The notes: a model not told the origin generated them from the sequence alone. A stretch of DNA of 64,000 nucleotides from JALYUA01 sp038229875 (GCA_038229875.1 JBBROA010000002.1:1-64000); one strand, 5' to 3'. Positions 27,889 through 37,285 are shown, counted from the stretch's first letter. Made by a program: numbers and translations.

Positions 27889-28470
27889 ATGGGAGCCATC
27901 GGAGGGTGCCTTCTGATCATAGTCGTCGGGGCGTTTGCCGCCGCGATCTGGGCCATCTCGCGTTACAACAACCTGGTCACCCTGAAGAACCAGGTGGCCA
28001 ACGCCTGGAAGCAGATCGACGTCCAGTTGAAGCGCCGGCATGACCTGATTCCAAACCTCATCGCCTCGGTGAAGGGCGAGATGCAGTTCGAGCAGGACAC
28101 CCTGGAGAAGGTCATCCAGGCGCGCAACAGCGCGGTCACCGCGCGCGGCGTGGCCGACACGGCGGAAAAGGAGAATCAGCTCACGCAGACCCTTTCCCGG
28201 CTGTTCGCGCTTGCCGAGAACTACCCGAACCTGAAGGCGAACGAAAGCGTGAAAGCCCTGATGGAGGAGCTGACCTCGACCGAGAACAAGATCGGGTTCG
28301 CGCGCCAGTTCTACAACGACATCGCCACCCGCTTCAACACGGTTCAGGAGGTCTTCCCCGATCAGTTCATCGCGCGCGCGTTCAACTTCCAGCACGTCGA
28401 GCTGTTCGAGATCACCGAGCCCTCGGAGCGCGACGTCCCGGCCGTCGACCTGAGCCTGAAGCCGAAGTAG
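27889..28470 (+). CDS. lemA: LemA family protein
   Basis: The 193-residue protein has one N-terminal membrane helix (GCLLIIVVGAFAAAIWAISRYN) followed by a helical domain with the LemA signatures NQVANAWKQIDVQLKRRHDLIPNL (core VQLKRRHDLIPNL) and ARQFYND. It is anchored in the inner membrane with a helical bundle. It is paired with an M48 protease gene 123 bp downstream, a common arrangement. The precise role is not defined. It has a GAGAGGAG ribosome binding site. Confidence 0.92.
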   Translation: MGAIGGCLLIIVVGAFAAAIWAISRYNNLVTLKNQVANAWKQIDVQLKRRHDLIPNLIASVKGEMQFEQDTLEKVIQARNSAVTARGVADTAEKENQLTQTLSRLFALAENYPNLKANESVKALMEELTSTENKIGFARQFYNDIATRFNTVQEVFPDQFIARAFNFQHVELFEITEPSERDVPAVDLSLKPK

Positions 28471-28588
28471 CTGTCAGCAACCGGCTATCAGCTATCAGAC
28501 TCGAGCTCCTCTCGATCGTTTCTCGAGCTGCTCGTTTCGTTTTCGCGCGAAACAGTTTTTCCCAGGCTGAGAGCTGAAAGCTGAGAGC
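28471..28588. repeat. Inverted CAGCT-rich repeats between lemA and the M48 gene
   Basis: CTATCAGCTATCAG (28485-28498) and GCTGAGAGCTGAAAGCTGAGAGC-type sequence (28566-28588) are inverted relatives of the CAGCTGTCAG repeats at 31888-31933 and 41593-41615. They start directly after the lemA stop codon. Confidence 0.6.
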
Positions 28589-28593
28589 CTCCC

Positions 28594-29568
28594 ATGACAA
28601 ACCTCTACGACCAGCAGCGCCACAACCTCCGCCGCACCGCCGGCCTTCTGGCCGGCTTTATCGCCTTCGTCACCGTGCTCGGAATGGGAGGGGATCTTTT
28701 TCTCTACGGGTCGGGCGCGAGCCCCGGCCTGCCCGTCCTGACCATCGGGGCGCTTCTTTTCGGCGGCGGCTCGGCTCTCTGGTCGCTCAAAGGAGGCGAC
28801 CGGGCCGTCCTGGAATCCACGCACGCGCGGCCGCTCGACCGGTCGGACCCCCGCCACAAGCTGCTCGACAACGTGGTCGAGGAGATGGCGATCGCGTCGG
28901 GACTTCCGAAGCCTGCGGTGTACATCGTCCCGGACCCGGATCCGAACGCGTTTGCGACCGGCTCCGGGCCGGAAAAGTCATCAATCGCGGTGACCGCGGG
29001 ACTCCTCGACGTCCTGAACCGCGAGGAGCTTCAGGCCGTCGTTTCGCACGAGATGTCGCATGTGAGGAACTACGACGTACGCGTGATGACGGTCGTCGCG
29101 GCGCTGGTCGGATCGGTGCTGCTGATCTCCGACTGGGGCAGTCGAGGGTTGTCGTGGGGAGGCGGCCGGTCGAACGACGACGACGACAGCGGCGGCGGCG
29201 GCGGGCTCGGCATTGTCTTCTTCGTGCTGTGGGTGGTCTCGCTCGTCCTCGCGCCGATCATCGCGCAGATCGTGGCGATGTCGGTCTCGCGGGAACGCGA
29301 ATACCTCGCGGACGCCACAGGCGCCGAGCTGACACGCAATCCTCTGGCGCTAGCCTCCGCTCTCGAAAAGATCGCCGCGGCGGTCGAGCCGACACGCTCG
29401 ATCAAGCAGGGCGTCGCCCATCTCTGCATTGAGGACCCGCGGGGCCGCGCGATCAACGAGCGGGCGGGGATGTTCTCGAACCTGTTCGCGACCCACCCGC
29501 CGATCGCCAGGCGCATCGCACTCCTGAGAGAGATGGCGTATCAGATCCCGGGAGGCGTGAGGGGTTAG
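28594..29568 (+). CDS. M48-family membrane metalloprotease (HtpX-like)
   Basis: The 324-residue protein has two N-terminal membrane spans, the zinc motif HEMSHVRN, a second pair of spans (VVAALVGSVLLISDWG; IVFFVLWVVSLVLAPI) split by a Gly/Asp-rich loop, and the third zinc ligand in EREYLADATGAELT. It should degrade misfolded membrane proteins at the inner membrane, like HtpX. It is co-oriented with lemA. The stop codon TAG is embedded in a GGGGTTA repeat. Confidence 0.9.
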   Translation: MTNLYDQQRHNLRRTAGLLAGFIAFVTVLGMGGDLFLYGSGASPGLPVLTIGALLFGGGSALWSLKGGDRAVLESTHARPLDRSDPRHKLLDNVVEEMAIASGLPKPAVYIVPDPDPNAFATGSGPEKSSIAVTAGLLDVLNREELQAVVSHEMSHVRNYDVRVMTVVAALVGSVLLISDWGSRGLSWGGGRSNDDDDSGGGGGLGIVFFVLWVVSLVLAPIIAQIVAMSVSREREYLADATGAELTRNPLALASALEKIAAAVEPTRSIKQGVAHLCIEDPRGRAINERAGMFSNLFATHPPIARRIALLREMAYQIPGGVRG

Positions 29569-29588
29569 GGGTTAGGGGTCAGGCCGGG
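29561..29588 (+). repeat. Telomere-like GGGGTTA array containing the stop codon of the M48 gene
   Basis: G-runs at 29561-29564, 29568-29571, 29575-29578 and 29586-29588. The first TTAG supplies the stop codon. It is the same unit and orientation relative to the gene as at 1238-1263. Confidence 0.8.
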
Positions 29589-29628
29589 AAGGATCGGGCG
29601 CCAGGCGCGAAGCGCCGCAACGCTCTCT

Positions 29629-29916
29629 CTAATCCAGGTCGAAATCGCGGATCGGTCGCGAGTCGTCCTTCTTGGCCCGGTCGAAGAGCTCGTCGAACTT
29701 CCGGTTCAGCACGTCCTTCTTCGACTTCTCCGCCTCGACCGAGGCGTTGAATTTCTTTTCGCGCTCGATGTCGTGCGTCTTTAAGGCGCCGATGGCGTCA
29801 TCGACGGACTGGAACGTGCGGGCAACCTTCGGCGCCTCATGGGCGATGACCGCCTTCAGCTCCGGGTCGATCTTCAACCGCGCGTTGCAGCAGGGGCAGA
29901 GAAGCTCGAAGTCCAT
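29629..29916 (-). CDS. Small zinc-ribbon-like protein with charged helical tail
   Basis: The 95-residue protein starts MDFELLCPCCNARL, a CxxC knuckle-like N-terminus, followed by a Lys/Glu/Asp-rich, probably coiled-coil region. Conserved-looking small proteins of this kind occur beside S4 and protease genes, but no function is known to me. A TACACT hexamer ends 6 nt before the ATG. Confidence 0.7.
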   Translation of the reverse strand: MDFELLCPCCNARLKIDPELKAVIAHEAPKVARTFQSVDDAIGALKTHDIEREKKFNASVEAEKSKKDVLNRKFDELFDRAKKDDSRPIRDFDLD

Positions 29917-29922
29917 GGCGGA

Positions 29923-29928
29923 AGTGTA
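29923..29928 (-). promoter_or_regulatory. -10 box for the zinc-ribbon gene
   Basis: TACACT on the minus strand ends 6 nt before the ATG at 29916, predicting a leaderless mRNA. Confidence 0.45.
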
Positions 29929-30029
29929 ACGGAGCGAAGGAGGGGAAGCGACCGGCGGAGGCTGAGTCGATTAGCGCTGCGGCTGATTTCGCGTAGTCAG
30001 GTGGGCTGAACAGCATCAACTGCCTGCGG

Positions 30030-30260
30030 CCCCTCACTCCAACCCTCTCCCCCGGCGCGGTGAGAGCTGCGCGCTCGCCCGCGGTGGCGAATACGCTCGC
30101 ATCGAGAGGAGTCTCCCGACCAGAGGGAGGGAGGAGCCTCTCGATGCGGGAGCCGCAGCGAACGGAGGGAGCAGGCGAACGGTCGAGCCGACAGGCGAGC
30201 CGTTCGCCGGTGCCTTCGCCGCGACGGCGAAGGCAGCTCGCGCAGTGAGCGGAGGCGACG
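30030..30260 (+). repeat. Interspersed structured repeat, full copy B (about 231 bp)
   Basis: It aligns with copy A at 26427-26663 over its whole length. Its three stems are 30099-30109 with 30137-30147, 30174-30182 with 30200-30208, and 30211-30221 with 30225-30235. Each stem is perfect despite base differences from copy A. It occupies most of the 345-bp gap between two genes and abuts the stop codon of the S4 gene. Confidence 0.8.
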
Positions 30261-30261
30261 A

Positions 30262-30657
30262 TTAGAACCCTTTCCGCTCACGGCGCTCCCGGCGCTCGCG
30301 CCGGTCGGGGCGGCCGGCGTCCTCGCGGGGCGCTAGCATCCGGTCCAGCCTTCTCGCTTCCGCCACCTCGGGAGACGGCGGCGGGGTTGTGTCCTCGTAC
30401 AGCTGACGCGCCTGCGCCTTCGGGATCGATCGCGAGGCCAGCCCCTTGACGACCAGGATCCGGGAGTCTCCCCGCGAGGAGCTGATCGTGAGCCGATCGC
30501 CGATCCGGACCTCGCGGTGCGGCTTCGCACGCGCGCCGTTGACGTCGACTTTTCCTCCCTCGATCGCCGCTTTCGCCTGGGACCGCGTCGGGTAGACGCA
30601 CGCCACATCGAGCCAGACATCGAGTCGGACGGTCGTCGCGGGGTCGGAGGCGCTCAG
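30262..30657 (-). CDS. S4-domain RNA-binding protein, Hsp15-like, probable CTG start
   Basis: The 131-residue protein has an S4 domain (VRLDVWLDVACVYPTRSQAKA, with core PTRSQAKAAIEGGKVDVNG) and a basic tail (RRERRERRERKGF). Such proteins bind stalled 50S subunits or rRNA. No ATG, GTG or TTG lies between the upstream stop and the conserved domain. A CTG at 30657 overlaps the EAL stop (CTGA) and is preceded 9 nt upstream by GGAGGAGGG (30667-30675). I therefore call CTG as the start, translationally coupled to the EAL gene. Confidence 0.82.
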   Translation of the reverse strand: MSASDPATTVRLDVWLDVACVYPTRSQAKAAIEGGKVDVNGARAKPHREVRIGDRLTISSSRGDSRILVVKGLASRSIPKAQARQLYEDTTPPPSPEVAEARRLDRMLAPREDAGRPDRRERRERRERKGF

Positions 30658-31838
30658 AGCTCGAAGCCCTCCTCCGATTTGAGGGACGGCGCGACTTCCG
30701 GCACCGGACTCTCCCCGCGGGGGGCCTCCGGACCTGGACCCGCGGCCGCCGCATGTGCGCCGAGCCACGAGAGAAACTCGGGCGTCGCCGTCCCCGGCTC
30801 TTCGGACGGACGGGCGAGAAAATATCCCTGCGCCGCGAAGACGCCTTCGGACAGACAGACGTCCAGGTCCTCGGGGTTTTCGATGCCTTCTGCGATCAGA
30901 CCCACGGACGCGTCGCGGGCAACCTGCGCCAGGAGGCGGAGCACCGCCCGGCGCGGCGGATCGGCCGAGACGCCCCTCGTAATTTCGCTGTCCACCTTGA
31001 TCCATCGCGGCGCGAGCCCCGCGCAGTAGCGGATGGTGTCGTAACTCGAGGTGATGTCATCGAGAGCGATCGAGACTCCGAGGTCGTGCGGCACCGCGAG
31101 CGCCGATCCGAGACGCTCGAGCGATTCGACGCGTTCCACCTCGACGAGATCGAGCGCGAGGCGCGTGTACGGAAACTGCACGCGCTCGGCCTCGACGCCG
31201 AGGCCCGACAGGCCGCCTTCGCCGGCGAGCAGGCGCGGGTTGACGTTTAAGAAAAGCATGGAGTCAGCCGGCAGCCGCGATGCCGCCTCGAGGACGTTCA
31301 CCCACGAGATCCGCTCGAACGCGAGCGCGATCCCAAGGCGCTGCGCCGCCGGGAAGATCTCGGCGGCGAGGCGAGTCGCCCCTTCCGGGGTGCGGACGCG
31401 AAGAAGTCCTTCGAAGCCGACGGTTTCACCCGTACGCAGGTCGAAGATCGGCTGGAACTCCACGAACAGCGCGCCCGCCGAGAGGGCGTCGACGAGCCAC
31501 AGCGCTCCGACCTGCCGGGCCGACGCCGGAAGCGGGGCGAGATTCCCAATCGCGTCCCATTTCGTCTGTGCCGGGTCCTCGGGCGCCACGCGGACGTGCT
31601 CGGCGAGCGGCCCTAAGGCCTCCTCCATCCTGGCGAGGAGCTCCGCGGCCGAGCGCTCGACCGCAATCCGCCGGGACCGTCCATAGATCTGCCCTCGCGT
31701 CCAGACCTTTCCGAGCGCGGCGGAAAGCGCGCGCTCTGCATCCGGACCATCCGGCCGGACAAACAGCGCACGCGCTTTCCGCCAGCGTTCGAGTCGGGCG
31801 AGAGTCCGAGCGTCGAGAAGCCCGCCGGTGGAGAGCAC
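30654..31838 (-). CDS. EAL-domain protein (c-di-GMP phosphodiesterase family, degenerate motifs)
   Basis: The 394-residue protein has about 115 N-terminal residues without a recognised domain, then an EAL domain. The signature is EGLLR rather than EALLR. Asn (LNVNP), Lys (WIKVD), Glu (IAEGIE) and Gln (AAQGYFLARP) positions are kept, but the usual DDFGTGYSSL is DDITSSYDTI and the ExxE segment is altered. Activity against c-di-GMP is uncertain and it may be a sensor. The start is GTG with a TACAAT box 8 nt upstream. Confidence 0.82.
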   Translation of the reverse strand: MLSTGGLLDARTLARLERWRKARALFVRPDGPDAERALSAALGKVWTRGQIYGRSRRIAVERSAAELLARMEEALGPLAEHVRVAPEDPAQTKWDAIGNLAPLPASARQVGALWLVDALSAGALFVEFQPIFDLRTGETVGFEGLLRVRTPEGATRLAAEIFPAAQRLGIALAFERISWVNVLEAASRLPADSMLFLNVNPRLLAGEGGLSGLGVEAERVQFPYTRLALDLVEVERVESLERLGSALAVPHDLGVSIALDDITSSYDTIRYCAGLAPRWIKVDSEITRGVSADPPRRAVLRLLAQVARDASVGLIAEGIENPEDLDVCLSEGVFAAQGYFLARPSEEPGTATPEFLSWLGAHAAAAGPGPEAPRGESPVPEVAPSLKSEEGFEL

Positions 31839-31846
31839 TGCTTGGA

Positions 31847-31852
31847 ATTGTA
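31847..31852 (-). promoter_or_regulatory. -10 box for the EAL gene
   Basis: TACAAT on the minus strand ends 8 nt before the GTG at 31838. Confidence 0.5.
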
Positions 31853-31887
31853 AGCGACGGAGGGGGCGGAGCTGTCGGGGATCCAGT

Positions 31888-31933
31888 TCTCAGCTGTCAG
31901 CCACTCGTCTTCTCAGCTGTCAGCCACTCGTCT
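31888..31933 (+). repeat. Two perfect tandem 23-bp units
   Basis: Positions 31888-31910 and 31911-31933 are identical and contain the core CAGCTGTCAG. They lie 30 bp past the stop codon of acsA (minus strand) in the acsA-EAL gap. Confidence 0.9.
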
Positions 31934-31962
31934 CCCGGATCGAAAGGCCAGGCGATTCAACC

Positions 31963-33936
31963 TCATCCCTCTTTGTCCTCGTACTGACTCTTCAGGGACG
32001 ACACCACCGTCGGATCCGCCAGGGTTGTCGTGTCTCCGAGGACCCGCCCTTCGGCGATGTCCCGCAGCAGGCGTCGCATGATCTTTCCCGACCTCGTCTT
32101 CGGCAGGTCGGCGGTGAAGAAGAGCCGCTCCGGCTTCGCGATCGCGCCGATCTTCTTCGCGACGTGCGCCAGGAGCTCCGCGCGGAGCCCGTTTCCGCCG
32201 GCCGCGGCCGCTCCCGTCTGGGACTTTTCCTTCAGGATGACGAATGCGGCAATCGCGGTGCCCTTGATTTCGTCGTTCACACCCACGACCGCGGCCTCCG
32301 CCACCGCGGGATGATCGACGAGCGCCGACTCGACCTCCATCGTACCGATGCGGTGTCCGGCCACGTTCATGACGTCGTCGACGCGCCCGAGCAACCAGAA
32401 ATACCCGTCCTTGTCGCGCTTCGCGCCGTCACCCGCGAAATAGGTCTCCTCGTTCCACTTCGACCAGTAGGTCTTCACGTACCGCTCGTCGTCGCGCCAG
32501 ATCGTCCGCAGCATGGCGGGCCAGGGACGTGTGATCGCGAGGTACCCTCCGCCCACACCGACCTTACGGCCGTCCTGATCCAGGATTTCCGCGCGGACTC
32601 CGGGGAAGGCCTGAGTCGCCGACCCCGGTCGCGTCGTCGTGATGCCCGGCAGCGGCGTGATCATGATCATTCCGGTTTCCGTCTGCCACCAGGTGTCGAC
32701 GACCGGACACTTCCCGCCGCCGATGTGCGTCTGGTACCAGATCCACGCTTCGGGGTTGATCGGCTCTCCGACGGATCCTAAAAGGCGGAGCGAGGAGAGA
32801 TCGTGCTTCTCGGGCCACTCCGTCCCCCACTTCATGAACGCGCGAATCGCCGTCGGGGCGGTGTACAGGATCGTGACGCCGTGGCGCTCGATGAGCTCCC
32901 AGAAACGCCCGCGCGTCGGGGCATCGGGCGCTCCTTCGTACATGAGACAGGTGGCCCCGTTCGCGAGCGGACCGTAGACCACGTATGAGTGCCCGGTGAC
33001 CCAGCCGATGTCCGCCGTGCACCAGTAGACATCGTCTTCCTTCAGGTCGAACACCCACTTACTCGTGGCGTAGGTCCCGAGGAGGTACCCGGCCGTGGTG
33101 TGCAGGATGCCCTTCGGCTTTCCGGTCGTTCCGGACGTGTAGAGGATGTACAGGGGATCCTCGGAATCCATCTTCTCCGGGGGGCACTGCGACAGGGCGC
33201 CTGACATCAGCTCGGACCACCAGAGATCCCGACCCGCTTGCCAGCTCACTTCGGTCCCGGTCCGCTTGACGACGATCATCTTTTGGATGGTCGGGGTGTC
33301 GATCAGCGCCTCGTCGGAGATCTTCTTCAACGGAACGATGTTTCCCCGGCGCCATCCGCCGTCCGCAGTCACCAGGATCTTCGCGCCCTGGTCGTTGATG
33401 CGGTCCCGCAGCGACTCGGCGGAGAACCCCCCGAACACGACCGAATGGATCGCTCCGATCCGGGCACACGCGAGCATGGCGACCGGCAGCTCCGGGATCA
33501 TCGGCATGTAGAGGGTGACGCGGTCGCCCTTTCCGACTCCCAGGGACTTCAGCACGTTCGCGAATCTGGAAACTTCGCGGAGGAGCTCCCGATACGTGAT
33601 GGTGCGGGTGTCACCGGGCTCGCCCTCCCAGATCAGGGCGGCCTTGTTGGCGCGGGGTCCCCGGGCATGCCGGTCGACGCAGTTCACAGACGCGTTCAGC
33701 TTGCCGCCGACGAACCATTTCGCCCTCGGCGGCTTCCAGTCGAGGACCTTTTTCCAGGGCTTCATCCACTCGAGCTCGCCCGCGAAACGCTCCCAGAACT
33801 TCTCGAAATCGCGGTCGGCCTTCGCGTACACCGCGGGGTTCGACACGTTTGCCGCCGCCGTGAAGGCCTTCGGCGGCTTGAAACGGCGTTTTTCGAGGAG
33901 CAGGGCTTCGATCGTCTCGTCCGGTCTGGTCGCCAT
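31963..33936 (-). CDS. acsA: Acetyl-CoA synthetase
   Basis: The 657-residue AMP-forming enzyme makes acetyl-CoA from acetate, ATP and CoA in the cytoplasm. The adenylate motif is [11 protein letters not shown], the second conserved motif is WWQTETG, and the C-terminal catalytic lysine lies in [13 protein letters not shown], where acetylation normally switches Acs off. Length and order match standard Acs. It is divergent from an MHS-type transporter gene, fitting an acetate or small-acid uptake and activation pair. Confidence 0.95.
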   Translation of the reverse strand: MATRPDETIEALLLEKRRFKPPKAFTAAANVSNPAVYAKADRDFEKFWERFAGELEWMKPWKKVLDWKPPRAKWFVGGKLNASVNCVDRHARGPRANKAALIWEGEPGDTRTITYRELLREVSRFANVLKSLGVGKGDRVTLYMPMIPELPVAMLACARIGAIHSVVFGGFSAESLRDRINDQGAKILVTADGGWRRGNIVPLKKISDEALIDTPTIQKMIVVKRTGTEVSWQAGRDLWWSELMSGALSQCPPEKMDSEDPLYILYTSGTTGKPKGILHTTAGYLLGTYATSKWVFDLKEDDVYWCTADIGWVTGHSYVVYGPLANGATCLMYEGAPDAPTRGRFWELIERHGVTILYTAPTAIRAFMKWGTEWPEKHDLSSLRLLGSVGEPINPEAWIWYQTHIGGGKCPVVDTWWQTETGMIMITPLPGITTTRPGSATQAFPGVRAEILDQDGRKVGVGGGYLAITRPWPAMLRTIWRDDERYVKTYWSKWNEETYFAGDGAKRDKDGYFWLLGRVDDVMNVAGHRIGTMEVESALVDHPAVAEAAVVGVNDEIKGTAIAAFVILKEKSQTGAAAAGGNGLRAELLAHVAKKIGAIAKPERLFFTADLPKTRSGKIMRRLLRDIAEGRVLGDTTTLADPTVVSSLKSQYEDKEG

Positions 33937-34020
33937 TGCCGACTCTTCTCTTTCCGAGGACGACCGCCCCGGGGAGGGACGAGACCTCGAGGACGAATGT
34001 TATTCCCAAATCCCCGCCGG

Positions 34021-34045
34021 AACCGAAGAAGCCTTGACTTCGGTT
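34021..34045. promoter_or_regulatory. Inverted repeat in the acsA-transporter divergent region
   Basis: AACCGAAG (34021-34028) and CTTCGGTT (34038-34045) form a perfect 8-bp inverted repeat with a 9-nt spacer, 85 bp upstream of acsA. It is a possible operator or a 5'-leader hairpin. The rest of the 419-bp gap (33937-34355) shows no gene. Confidence 0.4.
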
Positions 34046-34355
34046 AAGCCTGTGAAACACAGTGCCCCCACGACTGGTCAATGCCCGGTGCCTGCCGCCG
34101 GCCGCCGCCCTCGCGGAGAGCGAGAACCGTCCGGGGCGACGGCTCCGGTGTCTCCGTTCCTGGACGTGCCCCCCCTCCCGGATCGGACTCCGCGGGCCGC
34201 GAACCCGGGACCGGACGCCCCATGAACGCCGGCGTACCGGGCGTTTCTCCTCTGCGAACGTGTCGTAGCTCCACAGTAAAATTCCCGGTCGAAGTCCCCG
34301 GCAACGCTCGATTCGGACTTCGCGCATCTCTAAACTTTTAGGAGAGGGAGGGTTC

Positions 34356-35972
34356 ATGGCGACCGGAACCATGGAGAGACAGGCGCCCACCGGCGCCCTC
34401 ACAGCGGATGAGAGACGGGTCATCTTCGCCTCTTCACTCGGAACGGTCTTCGAGTGGTACGACTTCTACCTCTACGCGACACTCGCTCCCTTTTTCGCCG
34501 CGCTCTTTTTTCCTCCGGGCAACGCGACGGCCGCCCTTCTGTCTTCTTTCGTGACCTACGCGGCCGGATTCCTCGTGCGTCCCTTCGGCGCGCTCTTCTT
34601 CGGACGCATCGGAGACCTCGTCGGGCGGAAGTACACGTTCCTCGTGACGATCGTGGTCATGGGCGCTTCGACCGCGGCGGTCGGTCTTCTGCCCACCTAC
34701 GCCAAGATCGGCTTCGTTGCTCCGATCCTGCTCGTGCTCCTGCGACTCCTGCAGGGCCTCGCGCTCGGCGGCGAGTACGGCGGAGCCGCGACCTACGTGG
34801 CCGAGCATGCGCGGCCCGGCCGCCGCGGCTACAGCACGGCCTGGATCCAGACCACCGCGACTCTCGGCCTGTTCATGTCCCTCCTGATCATCGGGTTCTG
34901 CCGCTGGAAGATGGGACCGGACGATTTCAAGGCCTGGGGCTGGCGGATTCCCTTCCTGCTTTCGGTCGTCCTGCTGGGGTTCTCGATCTACATCCGGTTG
35001 AAGCTGCAGGAATCTCCGATCTTCAAGCGCATGAAAGCCGAGGGGAAGGGTTCCAAGGCTCCCCTGACCGAAAGCTTCGCCACCTGGTCGAACGCGAAGA
35101 TCGTCCTGCTCGCTCTCTTCGGGGCGACCGCCGGCCAGGGCGTCGTCTGGTACGCGGGACAGTTCTACGCCCTCTTCTTCCTGACGCTCTACCTGAAGCT
35201 CGACTACCTGACGGCCTACATACTGATCGCCGCCGCGCTCCTGATCGGGACTCCGTTCTTCATCGTGTTCGGATCCCTGTCGGACCGGATCGGCCGCAAG
35301 TGGATCATCATGGTCGGGTGCCTTCTCGGCGCGCTGACTTTCTTTCCCCTGTTCAAGGGGCTGACTCATTACGTCAACCCGGGCCTCGAGCAGTACGCCG
35401 CGGCGACTCCGATCACGGTGGCTGCCGACGACTGCAGGATGCACATCTTCCCCACCCCCAAGACCGTGTTTTCGCCCTGCGACAAGGCCAAGGATTTCCT
35501 GACCAAGGCCGGGCTCTCCTTCACGTCGGGTCCCGCCGTCGCGGGCGAGCCCGTCGTCACGACGATCGGGAGCGCTCCCCCGCTTCACGGTTATGACGAG
35601 GACAAATACAAGGCGGCGTTGAAGGCGTCGGGCTACCCGGCCGCGCCGGACAAGGCCCGCATCAACTACCCCATGACTCTCCTGATTCTCGTGATTCTGG
35701 TGCTCTACGTCACGATGGTGTACGGGCCGATCGCCGCGTTCTTAGTCGAGCTCTTCCCGACCCGGATCCGATACACCTCGATGTCTCTGCCATACCACAT
35801 CGGAAACGGATGGTTCGGAGGGATGCTCCCGCTTCTGGCGACCGCGCTCGTCGCCTCCCGGGGAAACATCTACGCCGGTCTCTGGTATCCGGTCGTCGTG
35901 GCCGCCATCACCTTCGTCATCGGAGCGTTGTTTCTCAAGGAGACGAAGGACAGGGACATCCAGGCAATCTGA
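34356..35972 (+). CDS. MFS transporter, metabolite:H+ symporter (MHS) type
   Basis: The 538-residue inner-membrane protein has 12 predicted spans. MHS/MFS marks are SSLGTVFEWYDFYLYA at the start of TM1 and GRIGDLVGRKYTF in loop 2-3, with ETKDRDI at the C-terminus. An extra hydrophilic loop of roughly 100 residues (about 345-440, two cysteines) interrupts the C-terminal half. Relatives move proline, alpha-ketoglutarate, shikimate or short-chain acids. The acsA neighbour favours a carboxylate. It has a GGAGAGGGAGG ribosome binding site. Confidence 0.88.
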   Translation: MATGTMERQAPTGALTADERRVIFASSLGTVFEWYDFYLYATLAPFFAALFFPPGNATAALLSSFVTYAAGFLVRPFGALFFGRIGDLVGRKYTFLVTIVVMGASTAAVGLLPTYAKIGFVAPILLVLLRLLQGLALGGEYGGAATYVAEHARPGRRGYSTAWIQTTATLGLFMSLLIIGFCRWKMGPDDFKAWGWRIPFLLSVVLLGFSIYIRLKLQESPIFKRMKAEGKGSKAPLTESFATWSNAKIVLLALFGATAGQGVVWYAGQFYALFFLTLYLKLDYLTAYILIAAALLIGTPFFIVFGSLSDRIGRKWIIMVGCLLGALTFFPLFKGLTHYVNPGLEQYAAATPITVAADDCRMHIFPTPKTVFSPCDKAKDFLTKAGLSFTSGPAVAGEPVVTTIGSAPPLHGYDEDKYKAALKASGYPAAPDKARINYPMTLLILVILVLYVTMVYGPIAAFLVELFPTRIRYTSMSLPYHIGNGWFGGMLPLLATALVASRGNIYAGLWYPVVVAAITFVIGALFLKETKDRDIQAI

Positions 35973-35982
35973 GGCCATCTTC

Positions 35983-36010
35983 CCGGCGGCGATGAGCCGC
36001 CGGTTCTTTT
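35983..36010 (+). terminator. Rho-independent terminator after the MHS transporter
   Basis: CCGGCGGC (35983-35990), loop GATGA, GCCGCCGG (35996-36003), then TTCTTTTT. This is the clearest intrinsic terminator in the window. It separates the transporter from the porin-ABC operon. Confidence 0.85.
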
Positions 36011-36049
36011 TGAGGCGGAGTTCGTACGGAACGAAATAAGGAGGAGAGC

Positions 36050-37285
36050 ATGACTCGACGGTTTCTTCGATTCGCCCTGGTCGCGCTTGCGGTCGCCGGG
36101 CTTGCGCCCGCCGCAGCGCCGGCCCAGGTGGTCGTGAAGGTCAGCGATACGGTGAATCTCCGACTCGGCTTCCAGCTTCAGGGATGGGCGGAATTCCTTC
36201 AGGACCCGGTGACGGAGGGCTACCAGAAAAACTTCAAGCTCCGCCGCGTGCGCCTGATCGTGGCCGGCCAGGTCGCGAAGAATGTGACGTTCTTCTTCCA
36301 GACCGACAACGCGAACCTGGGAGCGTCGGTCGGGACGGCCACAAAGGCGATCAACACCGGGCTTCTCATCCAGGACGCCTTCGGCGAGTGGCATCCATTC
36401 AGCAACGACCTGTTCATCCTCGACTTCGGCAAGATGCTCATCCCCTTCACCCGCAATTCGCTTCAGAGCACGTCGAGCCATCTCGCGCTCGACGGCGGCA
36501 CGTGGACATTCCTCCAGGTCGCTGGCGAGCAGAGCGATGCGGGGCGCGATGTCGGCATCCAGCTCAAGACCTATCTGGCGGGCGATCACCTCGAGATCCG
36601 CACCGGCCTCTTCGACGGCTTTCGCGCTCCGACCAACACGGCCGTGGGCACCACGAACGGTTCGCGCAATCCCTACCGCTTCGCCGGCCGGATCGTTTAC
36701 AACGTGTTCGACACGGAAAAGGGCTACGTCCCAGTCGGCACGAACCTCGGCAAGAAGAAAATCCTCGCCTTCGGCGCCGGATATGACTCGCAGGGCGGGT
36801 ACACGGCGCCGTCGACGGCGACTCTTCCCTCCGGCGACGGTTACAAGGCGTACGGCGGGGACATCATGCTGGACTTGCCTGTGGGCCCGGGCGATATGAA
36901 GACGGGAAAGAGCGCGTTTACGGCCCACGCCGACTTCATCCACTATGACGGCGGCTGCGGCATCACGCCCCTGGGGACCCGCGCGACGAACTGCCTCATT
37001 CCGTCTCTGTCGCCGGAGCGGGAACTCTTCACCGACGTCGGCTTCTACTTCAAGCCGATCGAGCTCCAGCCGTTCGTGCGGTACGAGACGCTCCAGTTCA
37101 CGGACAGCATCGAGCACGGGCGCAACATTCGGCGCTACATGGGCGGATTCAACTACTACGTCGCGCAGCAGAACATGAAGATCACGGCGGCGTACGAGCG
37201 AATCGTCCCCGGAACGAAGCCGGCGACCGCGGCGGTCAAGAACACCAATCACTTCGTGGTTCAGCTTCAGTTCTATTACTTCTAG
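36050..37285 (+). CDS. Phosphate-selective-porin (OprP/O) family outer-membrane protein
   Basis: The 411-residue protein has a signal peptide (MTRRFLRFALVALAVAGLAPAAAPAQ, cleaved near APAQ) and a beta-barrel rich in aromatic-ended strands, ending in FYYF with the expected C-terminal phenylalanine. FKLRRVRLIVAGQVAKNVTFFFQTD, core RRVRLIVAGQV, is typical of the Porin_O_P family. The substrate need not be phosphate. It is 31 bp upstream of an ABC solute-binding gene and likely shares its transcript. It has an AAGGAGGA ribosome binding site. Confidence 0.85.
   Translation: MTRRFLRFALVALAVAGLAPAAAPAQVVVKVSDTVNLRLGFQLQGWAEFLQDPVTEGYQKNFKLRRVRLIVAGQVAKNVTFFFQTDNANLGASVGTATKAINTGLLIQDAFGEWHPFSNDLFILDFGKMLIPFTRNSLQSTSSHLALDGGTWTFLQVAGEQSDAGRDVGIQLKTYLAGDHLEIRTGLFDGFRAPTNTAVGTTNGSRNPYRFAGRIVYNVFDTEKGYVPVGTNLGKKKILAFGAGYDSQGGYTAPSTATLPSGDGYKAYGGDIMLDLPVGPGDMKTGKSAFTAHADFIHYDGGCGITPLGTRATNCLIPSLSPERELFTDVGFYFKPIELQPFVRYETLQFTDSIEHGRNIRRYMGGFNYYVAQQNMKITAAYERIVPGTKPATAAVKNTNHFVVQLQFYYF

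Noticed and set aside
26427..30260. CRISPR array
   Set aside because: Repeats are long, two in number, kilobases apart and internally palindromic, with no regular short repeats with unique spacers.
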